Positions 1-5,650 of a stretch of DNA of 5,650 nt are shown here, in pieces. Source of the stretch: JAWWPG01 sp038232255 (GTDB lineage: Bacteria; Actinomycetota; Actinomycetes; Propionibacteriales; Nocardioidaceae). The stretch is from contig JBBSIF010000148.1 of the NCBI GenBank assembly GCA_038232255.1, positions 1 through 5,650 of the forward strand. Reading direction: 5' to 3'. The translations under genes and the position numbers were made by a program. Position 1 is the stretch's first letter. Each line of letters opens with the position of its first letter. Under the pieces are notes generated by a model. That model had not been told where the DNA came from. It made no database searches and saw only the letters and a program-made list of their open reading frames with translations.

Positions 1-284
1 CGTCAGCTCATCGCCCTGCTCCGGGCTCTCCGGCACCGCGGCGAAGGGCAGCTCCGCTCGCCACCTGCGGTGCCACCAGCTCACGTACGTCGTGTAGATG
101 GCACGTCTCACGTAGGGCTCCGGGTCGTCGTCGCCTCCGGCCGTGACGGACCCCACCGCGGCCACACCTTCAGCAACACCGTCTGCACCAGGTCCTCCGC
201 CTTACCCGCGTCACCGGTCAACGCCCACGCGGTACGCCACAGCGACTCCCGCCGTGCGGCGACGAACTCGACGAAGTCGGCCAC
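1..284 (-). pseudogene. SigE-family RNA polymerase sigma factor, 5' part, frameshifted
   Basis: Seen: from GTG at 284 the minus strand encodes a sigma-70 region 2 start (DFVEFVAARRESLWRTAW, then LTGDAGKAEDLVQTVLLKVW, PRW). Within the G run at 151-154 this frame is lost and stops near 108. The expected continuation lies in the -1 frame and stays open to the left edge: PEPYVRRAIYTTYVSWWHRR, then WRAELP. Joining the frames gives a normal SigE-family region 2. Family knowledge: AEDLVQT..K.WPRW and YVRR....Y.SWWRRRW are hallmarks of actinobacterial SigE-type, ECF-like sigma factors, which direct RNA polymerase to alternative promoters. Region 4 would lie beyond the left edge. GTG 284 is preferred because GGAGAGG (290-296) sits 5 bases upstream; the in-frame GTG at 341 has no such site. 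One missing base explains the break: either a real pseudogene or a homopolymer error. Identity is fairly sure; functional state is not. Confidence 0.75.
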
Positions 285-483
285 GCCTCCCTCTCCGGCA
301 CTGCGCTCGCAACGCCTGGGTCTATTGCCGCTGTCTGTCACACTGCCTGGCGCCGCGATCGGTTGTCAGGCGCTGCTGCTCGCTGTCTGCAGCGGTCCGA
401 GCATTGACGAGGTCGTACACCAGCTGTCTCCCGCTGATCGCGGGATTGCCCCGGCGGCGGTCCGTCCAGTGTCACCAGCGGCA

Positions 484-512
484 TTGACATGGTGTCGTTG
501 CGACACCATGAT
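484..512 (+). promoter_or_regulatory. Promoter of the ABC exporter operon
   Basis: Seen: a perfect TTGACA (-35) at 484-489, a 17-base spacer, and CATGAT (-10, 4 of 6 matches to TATAAT) at 507-512. Transcription would begin about 6-8 bases further on, at 518-520. ATG at 520 would then be at or next to the first base of the mRNA, so the transcript is probably leaderless, which is common in actinobacteria. No Shine-Dalgarno sequence precedes any candidate ATG (508, 511, 520), in agreement. The spacer is almost entirely a palindrome. The start site is inferred, not measured. Confidence 0.55.
488..510. promoter_or_regulatory. Perfect 10-bp inverted repeat, probable repressor operator
   Basis: Seen: arm CATGGTGTCG (488-497), a 3-base centre TTG, and the exact reverse complement CGACACCATG (501-510). 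It lies between the -35 and -10 boxes and overlaps one edge of each, so a bound dimer would block RNA polymerase. Size and symmetry resemble TetR-family operators, and ABC-2 exporter operons in actinobacteria are often under TetR control; that assignment is inference. No TetR gene is in the window, and the sequence is unlike the repeat upstream of marR, so the local MarR protein is not the obvious ligand. Confidence 0.6.
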
Positions 513-519
513 GGTGCCC

Positions 520-1581
520 ATGCTCCTCTCCCCCTCGTCCGACCCCCTCGGGCAGCCGACTCCGACCGACGTGATCGTGGCTCGCGACCTACGCCGCAGC
601 TACCGCAAGCGGGAGGGGTGGCTGCGCTCTCCGGCGGTCATCGAGGCGGTCAGGGGCATCAGCTTCGGCGTCGAGCGCGGGACCGTGTTCGGAATGCTGG
701 GGCCGAACGGTGCCGGCAAGACCACCACGATCAAGATGCTCTCCACCTTGCTCATCCCGACCTCCGGCACGGCGAGCGTGGACGGCTTCGACGTCGCCCG
801 GGACGAGGTCGACGTACGTCGCCGCCTCGGCGTGCTGTTCGGCGGCGACAAGGGCCTCTACAACCAGCTGTCCGCACGGGAGAACCTGCGCTACTTCGGC
901 CGGCTTTACGCAATGGCGGACCGCCTGATCGCCAGCAGGTCGGCCGAGCTCCTCGAGCAGGTCGGCCTTGCCGACCGGGCTAATGAGCGCGTCGAGAGCT
1001 ACTCGCGCGGCATGAAGCAACGGCTGCACATCGCCAAGACGCTCGTGCACCGGCCGCCCGTCGTGATCCTCGACGAGCCGACCATCGGCCTGGACCCCGC
1101 GGCCGCCATCGAGGTGCGGGCGCTCATCGCCGCCCTGACCCCGCAGCACACCGTGCTGCTGACGACCCACGACATGCACGAGGCTGACATCCTGTGCAGC
1201 CAGCTGGCGATCGTCGACAAGGGTGTGATCGTTGCCGAGGGCACTCCCGAGCAGCTCAAGAGTGCTGCGCCTGTCGCGAGACAGGTCGGAATCCGGCTCG
1301 CGGCGCCCCTCGGTGAGGGACCTGCTCAGCTCGTTCTGCAGCTCGCCGACCTGCCCTCGGTCACCCAGGTCGTCGACGACCCGGCCGACCCCGACGCGCT
1401 GGTGCTGCGGTGCACCGACACTGCCGCCACTCTGGACCAGAGCCTCGCGATGCTCCGTTCCGTCGGCGCATCGGTGCGCGCCATCGACGTACGAGAGCCG
1501 TCGCTGGAGGACGCCTTCCTCGGCGCCACCGGACGAGAGTTCGCCGACAATGCGCCCGCTCCGGTGCAGGAGCCGTCGTGA
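520..1581 (+). CDS. ABC-2 type exporter, ATP-binding subunit (DrrA/NatA-like)
   Basis: A 353-residue cytoplasmic ATPase that would power export through the two permeases encoded next. Seen: Walker A GPNGAGKTT (residues 61-69), signature YSRGM (161-165), Walker B VVILDEP with catalytic Glu186, D-loop GLDP, and H-loop His217 in TTHD. The usual Q-loop glutamine is absent: the segment reads LGVLFGGDKGLYNQL (103-117), a variant I recall from related ABC-2 ATPases. Residues from about 250 form the C-terminal extension typical of this group and end with EPSLEDAFLGATG. ATG 520 is chosen because it suits a leaderless transcript; in-frame ATGs at 508 and 511 would lie inside the -10 region. The open frame further upstream is not supported as coding. 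The stop overlaps the next start by 4 bases (GTGA). Family assignment is firm; substrate (drug, lipid or ion) is unknown. Confidence 0.93.
   Translation: MLLSPSSDPLGQPTPTDVIVARDLRRSYRKREGWLRSPAVIEAVRGISFGVERGTVFGMLGPNGAGKTTTIKMLSTLLIPTSGTASVDGFDVARDEVDVRRRLGVLFGGDKGLYNQLSARENLRYFGRLYAMADRLIASRSAELLEQVGLADRANERVESYSRGMKQRLHIAKTLVHRPPVVILDEPTIGLDPAAAIEVRALIAALTPQHTVLLTTHDMHEADILCSQLAIVDKGVIVAEGTPEQLKSAAPVARQVGIRLAAPLGEGPAQLVLQLADLPSVTQVVDDPADPDALVLRCTDTAATLDQSLAMLRSVGASVRAIDVREPSLEDAFLGATGREFADNAPAPVQEPS
1568..1572 (+). promoter_or_regulatory. Ribosome binding site for the first permease
   Basis: AGGAG lies 5 bases before GTG 1578, inside the end of the ATPase gene. It decides the permease start in favour of GTG 1578 over earlier in-frame codons. 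Confidence 0.7.
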
Positions 1582-2420
1582 CCGTCGACCAGCTGCCCAC
1601 CGTGGAGACCGAGCTACGTCCCGGTTCCGGCGACCTCCACCTTGTCGTCGCCACCGCCCGGGTGTTCCTGCTCCGGTACGCGTCCAACCCGATCATGCTG
1701 CTCCGCGCACCACTGAGCCCCGTGCTGATCCTCATCGGCTTCCATCTGGCGTACGACGTGTCCGGCCAGCACACCGTGGGAAGCGCCAGCGCCATGGGCT
1801 TCCTGGTCACCGGCATGCTCGGCACCGGCGCCTGGTCGTCCACCGTCTGGGGGTCGGGAAACGCGATCCAGAGCGAGGTCTACGAAGGCACGATCAGCTC
1901 GGTGATCGCCGCTCCCGGCCGCATCTCGGCCGTGATCACCGGCCATGGCATCGGCAGTATCGTCTTCGGGCTGCCGGCGCTGCTGATGAGCGTCGTCGTC
2001 GGCCTGGGCTTCGGAGCGCGGTTCGAGGTCGACTCCCCCGTCGCCGCAGCGCTCAGCCTGCTCGCGGTCTATGTCTGCTGCCTGTGCATCGGGCTGGCGT
2101 TCGGGGGGCTGTTCGTGCTGACCCGCCAGTCGAACGCGATGTCCAACTTCCTGCAGGCACCCGTCTACCTTCTCGCGGGCTTCTTCGTGCCGCGCGACGC
2201 GCTCCCCAGCTGGCTGCAGACGGTCTCGGACGCACTGCCGATCGCGCACGCGATCGACGCGCTCCGCGCGACCACGCTGGACGGCGCGTCGCTCTCCGAC
2301 GTGGGAGAGACTCTCGGAGCCGCCGCTCTCAGCAGCGTTGCCTTCCTGGCCGCCGGCCTGTGGGGGCTGCACCGGCTCGACGACGCGGTGCGCCGTCGCG
2401 GAACCTTGGACCTGATGTGA
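1578..2420 (+). CDS. ABC-2 type exporter permease, first subunit
   Basis: A 280-residue integral membrane protein of the ABC-2 transporter family, expected to form the export channel with the next gene product. Seen: about six hydrophobic segments, near residues 39-59, 72-92, 118-143, 155-181, 190-206 and 246-264. The cytoplasmic loop after segment two carries SEVYEGTISSVIAAPGR (99-115), the E...GT motif typical of ABC-2 permeases that contact the ATPase. The protein ends in a basic tail, RRRGTLDLM. Start GTG 1578 is supported by AGGAG at 1568-1572, 5 bases upstream, and by GTGA overlap with the ATPase stop, which suggests translational coupling. The open frame extending left to 1410 lies inside the ATPase gene and is not used. 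The second half resembles the next permease, pointing to an old duplication. Substrate unknown. Confidence 0.9.
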   Translation: MTVDQLPTVETELRPGSGDLHLVVATARVFLLRYASNPIMLLRAPLSPVLILIGFHLAYDVSGQHTVGSASAMGFLVTGMLGTGAWSSTVWGSGNAIQSEVYEGTISSVIAAPGRISAVITGHGIGSIVFGLPALLMSVVVGLGFGARFEVDSPVAAALSLLAVYVCCLCIGLAFGGLFVLTRQSNAMSNFLQAPVYLLAGFFVPRDALPSWLQTVSDALPIAHAIDALRATTLDGASLSDVGETLGAAALSSVAFLAAGLWGLHRLDDAVRRRGTLDLM

Positions 2421-3271
2421 CAAGTCGTACGGTCACCGACAACGAGGTCGTCGCGGCCGCGCAGGCGACCCCGGTGACGTTCGGGCCCCTGGGGATCCTC
2501 CGCGTGGTCACCGGAGCCGCCCGCGCCATCGCGAAGACGCGGCTGCAGACGTCCGGTTTGCCCTTCTACCTCATGGTCTGGCTGAGCTACCCGGTCTTCA
2601 GCCTGCTGCTCGTCGCGCTGATCTACCGAGCCGACCCGGCGCTGCGCGACTACGCCATCATCGGAGGAGCCGGGATGGCCCTGCTGTTCGGCATGCAGTA
2701 CAACGCCGGGGAGATCCTCGACGGGGAGCGCCAGCGGGGCACGCTCGGCAACCTGTTCCTCTCGCCGGCGCCTCGGTACAGCTGGCTCGCGGGTTTCCAG
2801 CTGTTCGCCGTGACCGAGTCGCTCGTCACGGCCACTCTCGGCGTCGGCATCGGCAAGGCGGTCTTCGGACTGCCCCTCGACATCGCGCCCCTCACCCTCG
2901 TGGTGACGCTGGTGCTGTTCGTCGCCGCCATGTGGGGCTTCGCCATGATCGTCGGCTCTCTCGGCGTGGCGATCCGCGACGCCAACCAGCTCTCGAACCT
3001 GCTCTTCCCCCTCATGCAGCTCGTCGCGGGCACGTTGTACCCGATCTCTCTGATGCCCGGCTGGATTCAGGTGCCGGCGCGCTGCCTGCCGTTCGGGTAC
3101 GGCATCCAGGCGCTCGCGGACGCGGTCACGTCCGGGGCCACGTTGTCCGACGTGTCGAGCGACCTGCTGCCGCTCGCAGGGTTCGCCGTGCTGCTCCCGG
3201 CCCTTGGCGTCCTCGCCTTCCGGGCGGTTGAGCGTCGTACCCGCAGAGCCGGAGCGCTCGAGCTCGTCTGA
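2417..3271 (+). CDS. ABC-2 type exporter permease, second subunit
   Basis: A 284-residue ABC-2 family membrane protein, partner of the preceding permease and ATPase. Seen: hydrophobic segments near residues 50-70, 78-94, 126-150, 154-184, 191-210 and 251-271. The loop motif GERQRGTLGNLFLSPAPR (103-120) matches the E...GT...SP.PR pattern of ABC-2 permeases. It is paralogous to the first permease: both have an LPSWLQ/MPGWIQ-type stretch, then ALP/CLP, then DGASLSDV/SGATLSDV, and end in a basic GTLDLM/GALELV tail. Start GTG 2417 overlaps the previous stop (GTGA), repeating the layout of the first junction; its Shine-Dalgarno sequence is weak, so coupling is likely needed. The open frame extending left to 1232 is an overlap artefact. 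The gene ends 28 bases before the convergent MFS gene. Two different permeases suggest a heterodimeric channel. Confidence 0.9.
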   Translation: MTSRTVTDNEVVAAAQATPVTFGPLGILRVVTGAARAIAKTRLQTSGLPFYLMVWLSYPVFSLLLVALIYRADPALRDYAIIGGAGMALLFGMQYNAGEILDGERQRGTLGNLFLSPAPRYSWLAGFQLFAVTESLVTATLGVGIGKAVFGLPLDIAPLTLVVTLVLFVAAMWGFAMIVGSLGVAIRDANQLSNLLFPLMQLVAGTLYPISLMPGWIQVPARCLPFGYGIQALADAVTSGATLSDVSSDLLPLAGFAVLLPALGVLAFRAVERRTRRAGALELV

Positions 3272-3303
3272 CCTCGCCGTCGTAGCAGCCTCGAGGACGT
3301 CAG
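3268..3303. terminator. Possible shared terminator between convergent operons
   Basis: Seen: CTGA then CCTCG (3268-3276) can pair with CGAGG (3292-3296) and TCAG (3300-3303), leaving a 3-base bulge (ACG) and a 15-base loop. The stem includes the TGA stop of the second permease and the complementary stop of the MFS gene. It is imperfect, has a large loop and no T run, so it is weak. Its only other support is its place between convergent genes. Confidence 0.3.
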
Positions 3304-4520
3304 GCGTCGGAGACCGGGACCAGCTCTGCCTCGGCTGCTCCCTGCCGCTGCGGTGAGCCTGGCCCGCGCTCCGGTACGTCGATGTGCGCGAGCACGCTCG
3401 CCCCGGTCGCCAACGTCGCCGCGGAGAGCAGCACGGCCGCCGAGCCGACCCAGAACGGCACGTGCGCGTTGAAGCTCTCACCGAGCCTGCCCGCCAGGTA
3501 CGGCGCGGCAGCACCGCCACCGAAGCGCACGAAGCTGTACGCCGCCGAGGCGACGCCTCGCTCGACGGGCGCCGCCTTCATGACGGTCTCCGTCACGAGG
3601 GTGTTGTTGACGCCCAGGAACAGGCCCGCCACCACCACACAGGTGGCGAGGACGGCCTTGCTGTCGGTCCCGACGGCCATGACCGCGAGGATCACCGACA
3701 GGCCGAGTAGGGCGCCGAGCAGCGTCGGCATCGTGCCGAAGCGGCGCTGCAGCCGAGGGGCCACCACCACAGAGGTGAACGCGAGCGCGAGTCCCCAGCC
3801 GAAGAAGATCAGACCGACCTGCCGGGCCGTCATGTCGAGCGGGAAGGGGGTGAAGGCAAGCAGCGTGAAGAAGCCGAAGTTGTAGAAGAGCGCGGTGAGG
3901 GCCACCGTCAACAGGCCGCGATGCCGCAGCGCCCGGAACGGGTCGAGTATCGATGTCGCGCGGACCGCCCGCGGGGTGGCGGGCAGCAGCACCGCTGTCG
4001 CGACGAGCGCGACGGTCATCAGGACGGACACGCCGTAGAACGGTCCCCGCCAGGAGATCGAGCCGAGCTCACCGCCGATGAGCGGCCCCGCCGCGATCCC
4101 GAGGCCGAGCGCCGCCTCGTAGAGGATGATCGCCTGCGCCACCGAACCGCGTGCCGAGCTGACGATGGTCGCCAGGGCTGTCGCGATGAACAGCGCGTTG
4201 CCGAGTCCCCACACGGCCCGGAAGCCGACGACTCCGCCGATCGAGTTCTGGCTGCCCGCGAGGGCGGCTCCGACGATGATGATCGCGAGGCCGATGAGCA
4301 GGGTGCGCTTCGCGCCGATGCGGCTCGAGACGGCACCGGTGATCAGCATCGCCACTCCCATCACCGCCATGTAGCTCGTGAAGAGCAGCGACACCTGGGA
4401 AGGAGAGGCGTCCAGCTGGTCGGCGATCGGCTTCAGGATGGGGTCGACCAGCCCGATCCCCATGAAGGCGATGACGCAGGCGAAAGCCACCGCCCAGACG
4501 GCCTTTGGTTGTTTCTCCAT
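3300..4520 (-). CDS. MFS multidrug-type efflux transporter
   Basis: A 406-residue major facilitator superfamily protein of the 12-helix kind, probably a proton-driven exporter in the cytoplasmic membrane. Seen: hydrophobic helices throughout; a motif A variant GAVSSRIGAKR (62-72) in the loop after helix two, with Ser replacing the usual Asp before Arg67; and motif C ALGLGIAAGPLIGG (137-150) in helix five, characteristic of drug:H+ antiporters. A central loop near 181-203 separates the halves, and the tail after about 380 is hydrophilic. ATG 4520 directly precedes the first helix. The best Shine-Dalgarno is GGAG at 4533-4536, rather far at 12 bases and overlapping the marR stop, so coupling to marR is likely. 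Control by the upstream MarR protein is the simplest reading. Substrate cannot be deduced; sugar or metabolite export is possible. Confidence 0.92.
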   Translation of the reverse strand: MEKQPKAVWAVAFACVIAFMGIGLVDPILKPIADQLDASPSQVSLLFTSYMAVMGVAMLITGAVSSRIGAKRTLLIGLAIIIVGAALAGSQNSIGGVVGFRAVWGLGNALFIATALATIVSSARGSVAQAIILYEAALGLGIAAGPLIGGELGSISWRGPFYGVSVLMTVALVATAVLLPATPRAVRATSILDPFRALRHRGLLTVALTALFYNFGFFTLLAFTPFPLDMTARQVGLIFFGWGLALAFTSVVVAPRLQRRFGTMPTLLGALLGLSVILAVMAVGTDSKAVLATCVVVAGLFLGVNNTLVTETVMKAAPVERGVASAAYSFVRFGGGAAAPYLAGRLGESFNAHVPFWVGSAAVLLSAATLATGASVLAHIDVPERGPGSPQRQGAAEAELVPVSDA

Positions 4521-4528
4521 CTGAGGGG

Positions 4529-5170
4529 CTACTCCGCTCGTGCTGACATCGGGGGTTTCGGAGGTGGTGGCGGATGCGGCTGAAGGCGACGGGTTCGACC
4601 GTCGACCCGCATTGGACCGGCGACTTCGTCGTCGATCAGACGGCTGAGCACTGCCAGGGCGGCGCGCAGCTGGCCGCGGTCGTCGGCATCGAGGGCGTCG
4701 ACGAGCGGCGCCACGACAGCCGCCCGGGCCGTCCGCAGGTCTGCGAGCTGCGCCCGGCCCGCGCCGGTGAGCGTGATCAGCACCGCGCGACCGTCATCCG
4801 GGTCGCTGGTGCGACTGACGAGGCCGAGCGCCTTGAGTCGCTGGACCTGCGTGGTCATGGTGGGCTGGCTGCAGTGGTCGGCCTTGGCGAGGTCGCCGAT
4901 CCGGGAGGGCTCCAGCTCCTCGATCTGCGCGAGCAGGCGCGCGAGCCCGGGGGGAAGGGAGAGGTCGGCGTGCCGGGTGGCCCAGCGGTGCAGCCGGGCG
5001 ACGACCCGCAGCAGGTCCGCGCCCAGCTCGGCGGCGGCAGAAGAGTCATGGCCCGCCTGAGCTGCGTTCCGCTCGGCGGCCGGCGACTGCTGGTCTGACT
5101 GGGCGCCCCCTCGCTTGGCGCCCTCCAGCGGTTCGCGCCTGTCAGTGGCGGCAGCCGGGAGAGCGGACAT
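4529..5170 (-). CDS. MarR-family transcriptional regulator
   Basis: A 213-residue DNA-binding protein, longer than the roughly 140-170 usual for the family. Seen: a winged helix-turn-helix at about 88-142, with a recognition helix around SQPTMTTQVQRLKALG (101-116) and a wing SRTSDPDDGRAVLITLT (119-135) that has the conserved DxDGR pattern. Dimerisation helices lie at about 46-66 and 144-183. The first 45 residues are Ala/Gln/Glu-rich and probably disordered; the last 20 hold PHPPPPPKPP. ATG 5170 is the only ATG, GTG or TTG in frame before the domain, and an in-frame TAA lies just upstream (5181-5183 region); no Shine-Dalgarno is visible. It is first in an operon with the MFS gene, 8 bases away. 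MarR proteins usually repress their own operon and release DNA when bound to a phenolic or other ligand; applied here, that is inference. Confidence 0.9.
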   Translation of the reverse strand: MSALPAAATDRREPLEGAKRGGAQSDQQSPAAERNAAQAGHDSSAAAELGADLLRVVARLHRWATRHADLSLPPGLARLLAQIEELEPSRIGDLAKADHCSQPTMTTQVQRLKALGLVSRTSDPDDGRAVLITLTGAGRAQLADLRTARAAVVAPLVDALDADDRGQLRAALAVLSRLIDDEVAGPMRVDGRTRRLQPHPPPPPKPPMSARAE

Positions 5171-5182
5171 GCCGAGACATTA

Positions 5183-5203
5183 ACATAGCGAGCCTAACTA
5201 TGT
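5183..5203. promoter_or_regulatory. Inverted repeat upstream of marR, probable MarR operator
   Basis: Seen: ACATAG (5183-5188) and CTATGT (5198-5203) are exact reverse complements separated by 9 bases, in an AT-rich patch that stands out from the GC-rich surroundings. It ends 12 bases before the marR ATG. On the minus strand TATGTT (5182-5187) could be a -10 box, giving a very short or no 5' leader; I found no good -35. Size, symmetry and place fit autoregulation by MarR, but the binding is inferred. Confidence 0.5.
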
Positions 5204-5275
5204 AGATTCTGGTCCCGCACGCTGACGGATGACGAGGAGTTGTCCGGGAGCAGGCAGCACCGCGCCAGGACGTGA
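5204..5275. other. Spacer between marR promoter and tuf terminator
   Basis: About 70 bases without a supported gene. It should hold the upstream part of the marR promoter, but no clear -35 hexamer could be picked out. Nothing else is recognised. Confidence 0.4.
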
Positions 5276-5309
5276 AGCGGCCCCGGACTCCGAGGAGTCC
5301 GGGGCCGCT
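5276..5309 (-). terminator. Hairpin terminator of tuf
   Basis: Seen: AGCGGCCCCGGACTCC (5276-5291) and its exact reverse complement (5294-5309) make a perfect 16-bp GC-rich stem, with a tight loop that in practice is the tetraloop CGAG. It begins 23 bases after the tuf stop in the direction of tuf transcription. No T run follows, as is common for actinobacterial terminators. It should separate the highly expressed tuf from the marR-MFS operon on the same strand. Confidence 0.85.
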
Positions 5310-5332
5310 CGGCCTTCGATAGCGTGCTCAGG

Positions 5333-5650
<318 letters not shown>

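Larger units (their letters stand above)
285..519. other. Divergent intergenic region between sigma factor and ABC operon
   Basis: No open frame here has recognisable protein features, and frames crossing it appear to be shadows. It holds the ribosome binding site of the minus-strand sigma factor (286-296) and the promoter and palindrome of the ABC operon (484-512). Two short direct repeats are visible: GCATTGAC at 401-408 and 481-488, and CGCTGTCTG at 329-337 and 381-389. No convincing promoter for the sigma factor was found. Confidence 0.6.

Noticed and set aside
100..160. Programmed -1 frameshifting in the sigma factor
   Set aside because: The slip region is only GGGG, with no classic heptamer and no family precedent known to me; mutation or a sequencing error is simpler.
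345..371. GCCTG...CAGGC short inverted repeat as an operator or terminator
   Set aside because: Five-base arms 17 bases apart are expected by chance in DNA this GC-rich.
70..519. Open frame continuous with the ABC ATPase that would add 150 residues to its N-terminus
   Set aside because: It overlaps the sigma factor gene on the other strand and crosses the promoter and operator. Its translation has no family features, and homologous ATPases start near the point chosen.
589..1179. 196-codon minus-strand open frame opposite the ATPase
   Set aside because: Antisense shadow of conserved ATPase motifs with no recognisable domain.
1232..2416. Long open frame upstream of and in frame with the second permease
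   Set aside because: It lies across the ATPase and first permease genes in another frame. Its translation is Arg/Pro-rich, typical of a shadow frame in GC-rich DNA.
2165..3520. 451-codon minus-strand open frame opposite the permeases
   Set aside because: The composition (Arg, Gly, Glu, Gln-rich, no hydrophobic core) is that of an antisense shadow; it lies opposite two clear membrane proteins.
3921..4583. 220-codon plus-strand open frame opposite the MFS gene
   Set aside because: Highly charged, low-complexity translation opposite a strongly supported MFS protein.

Overview
The window comes from a high-GC actinobacterium. Support for this is the very GC-rich third codon positions, GTG starts, the SigE-type sigma factor (an actinobacterial family), a likely leaderless transcript and the actinobacterial-looking EF-Tu. 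I cannot name the genus.

Layout, left to right. (1) Positions 1-284, minus strand: the 5' part of a SigE-family sigma factor. Its reading frame breaks in a run of four G (coding strand) at 151-154, so it is either a pseudogene or a sequencing error. (2) Positions 285-519: a divergent intergenic region. A consensus -35 box (TTGACA) lies 17 bases from a weaker -10, and a perfect 10-bp inverted repeat fills the space between them. This looks like a repressor-controlled promoter for the next genes. (3) Positions 520-3271, plus strand: a three-gene ABC-2 exporter operon (one ATPase, two paralogous permeases) whose genes overlap by 4 bases at each junction. (4) Positions 3300-5170, minus strand: an MFS efflux transporter preceded by its MarR-family regulator, 8 bases apart. 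The pair is convergent with the ABC operon and has an inverted repeat just upstream of marR. (5) Positions 5205-5332: a spacer holding a perfect 16-bp GC-rich hairpin terminator. (6) Positions 5333-5650, minus strand: the last 105 codons of tuf (EF-Tu), running off the right edge.

The theme is two separately regulated drug or solute exporters placed tail to tail, just downstream of the tuf end of what is probably the str operon. The MarR protein probably represses its own gene and the MFS gene. The ABC operon carries a different palindrome, so it probably answers to another regulator, likely TetR-like, encoded outside the window. Substrates cannot be read from the sequence. I see no clear sign of an undescribed system, mobile element, CRISPR array or RNA gene. 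The items most worth a second look are the frameshifted sigma factor, the operator embedded in the ABC promoter with its apparently leaderless start, and the MarR protein with unusual tails at both ends.
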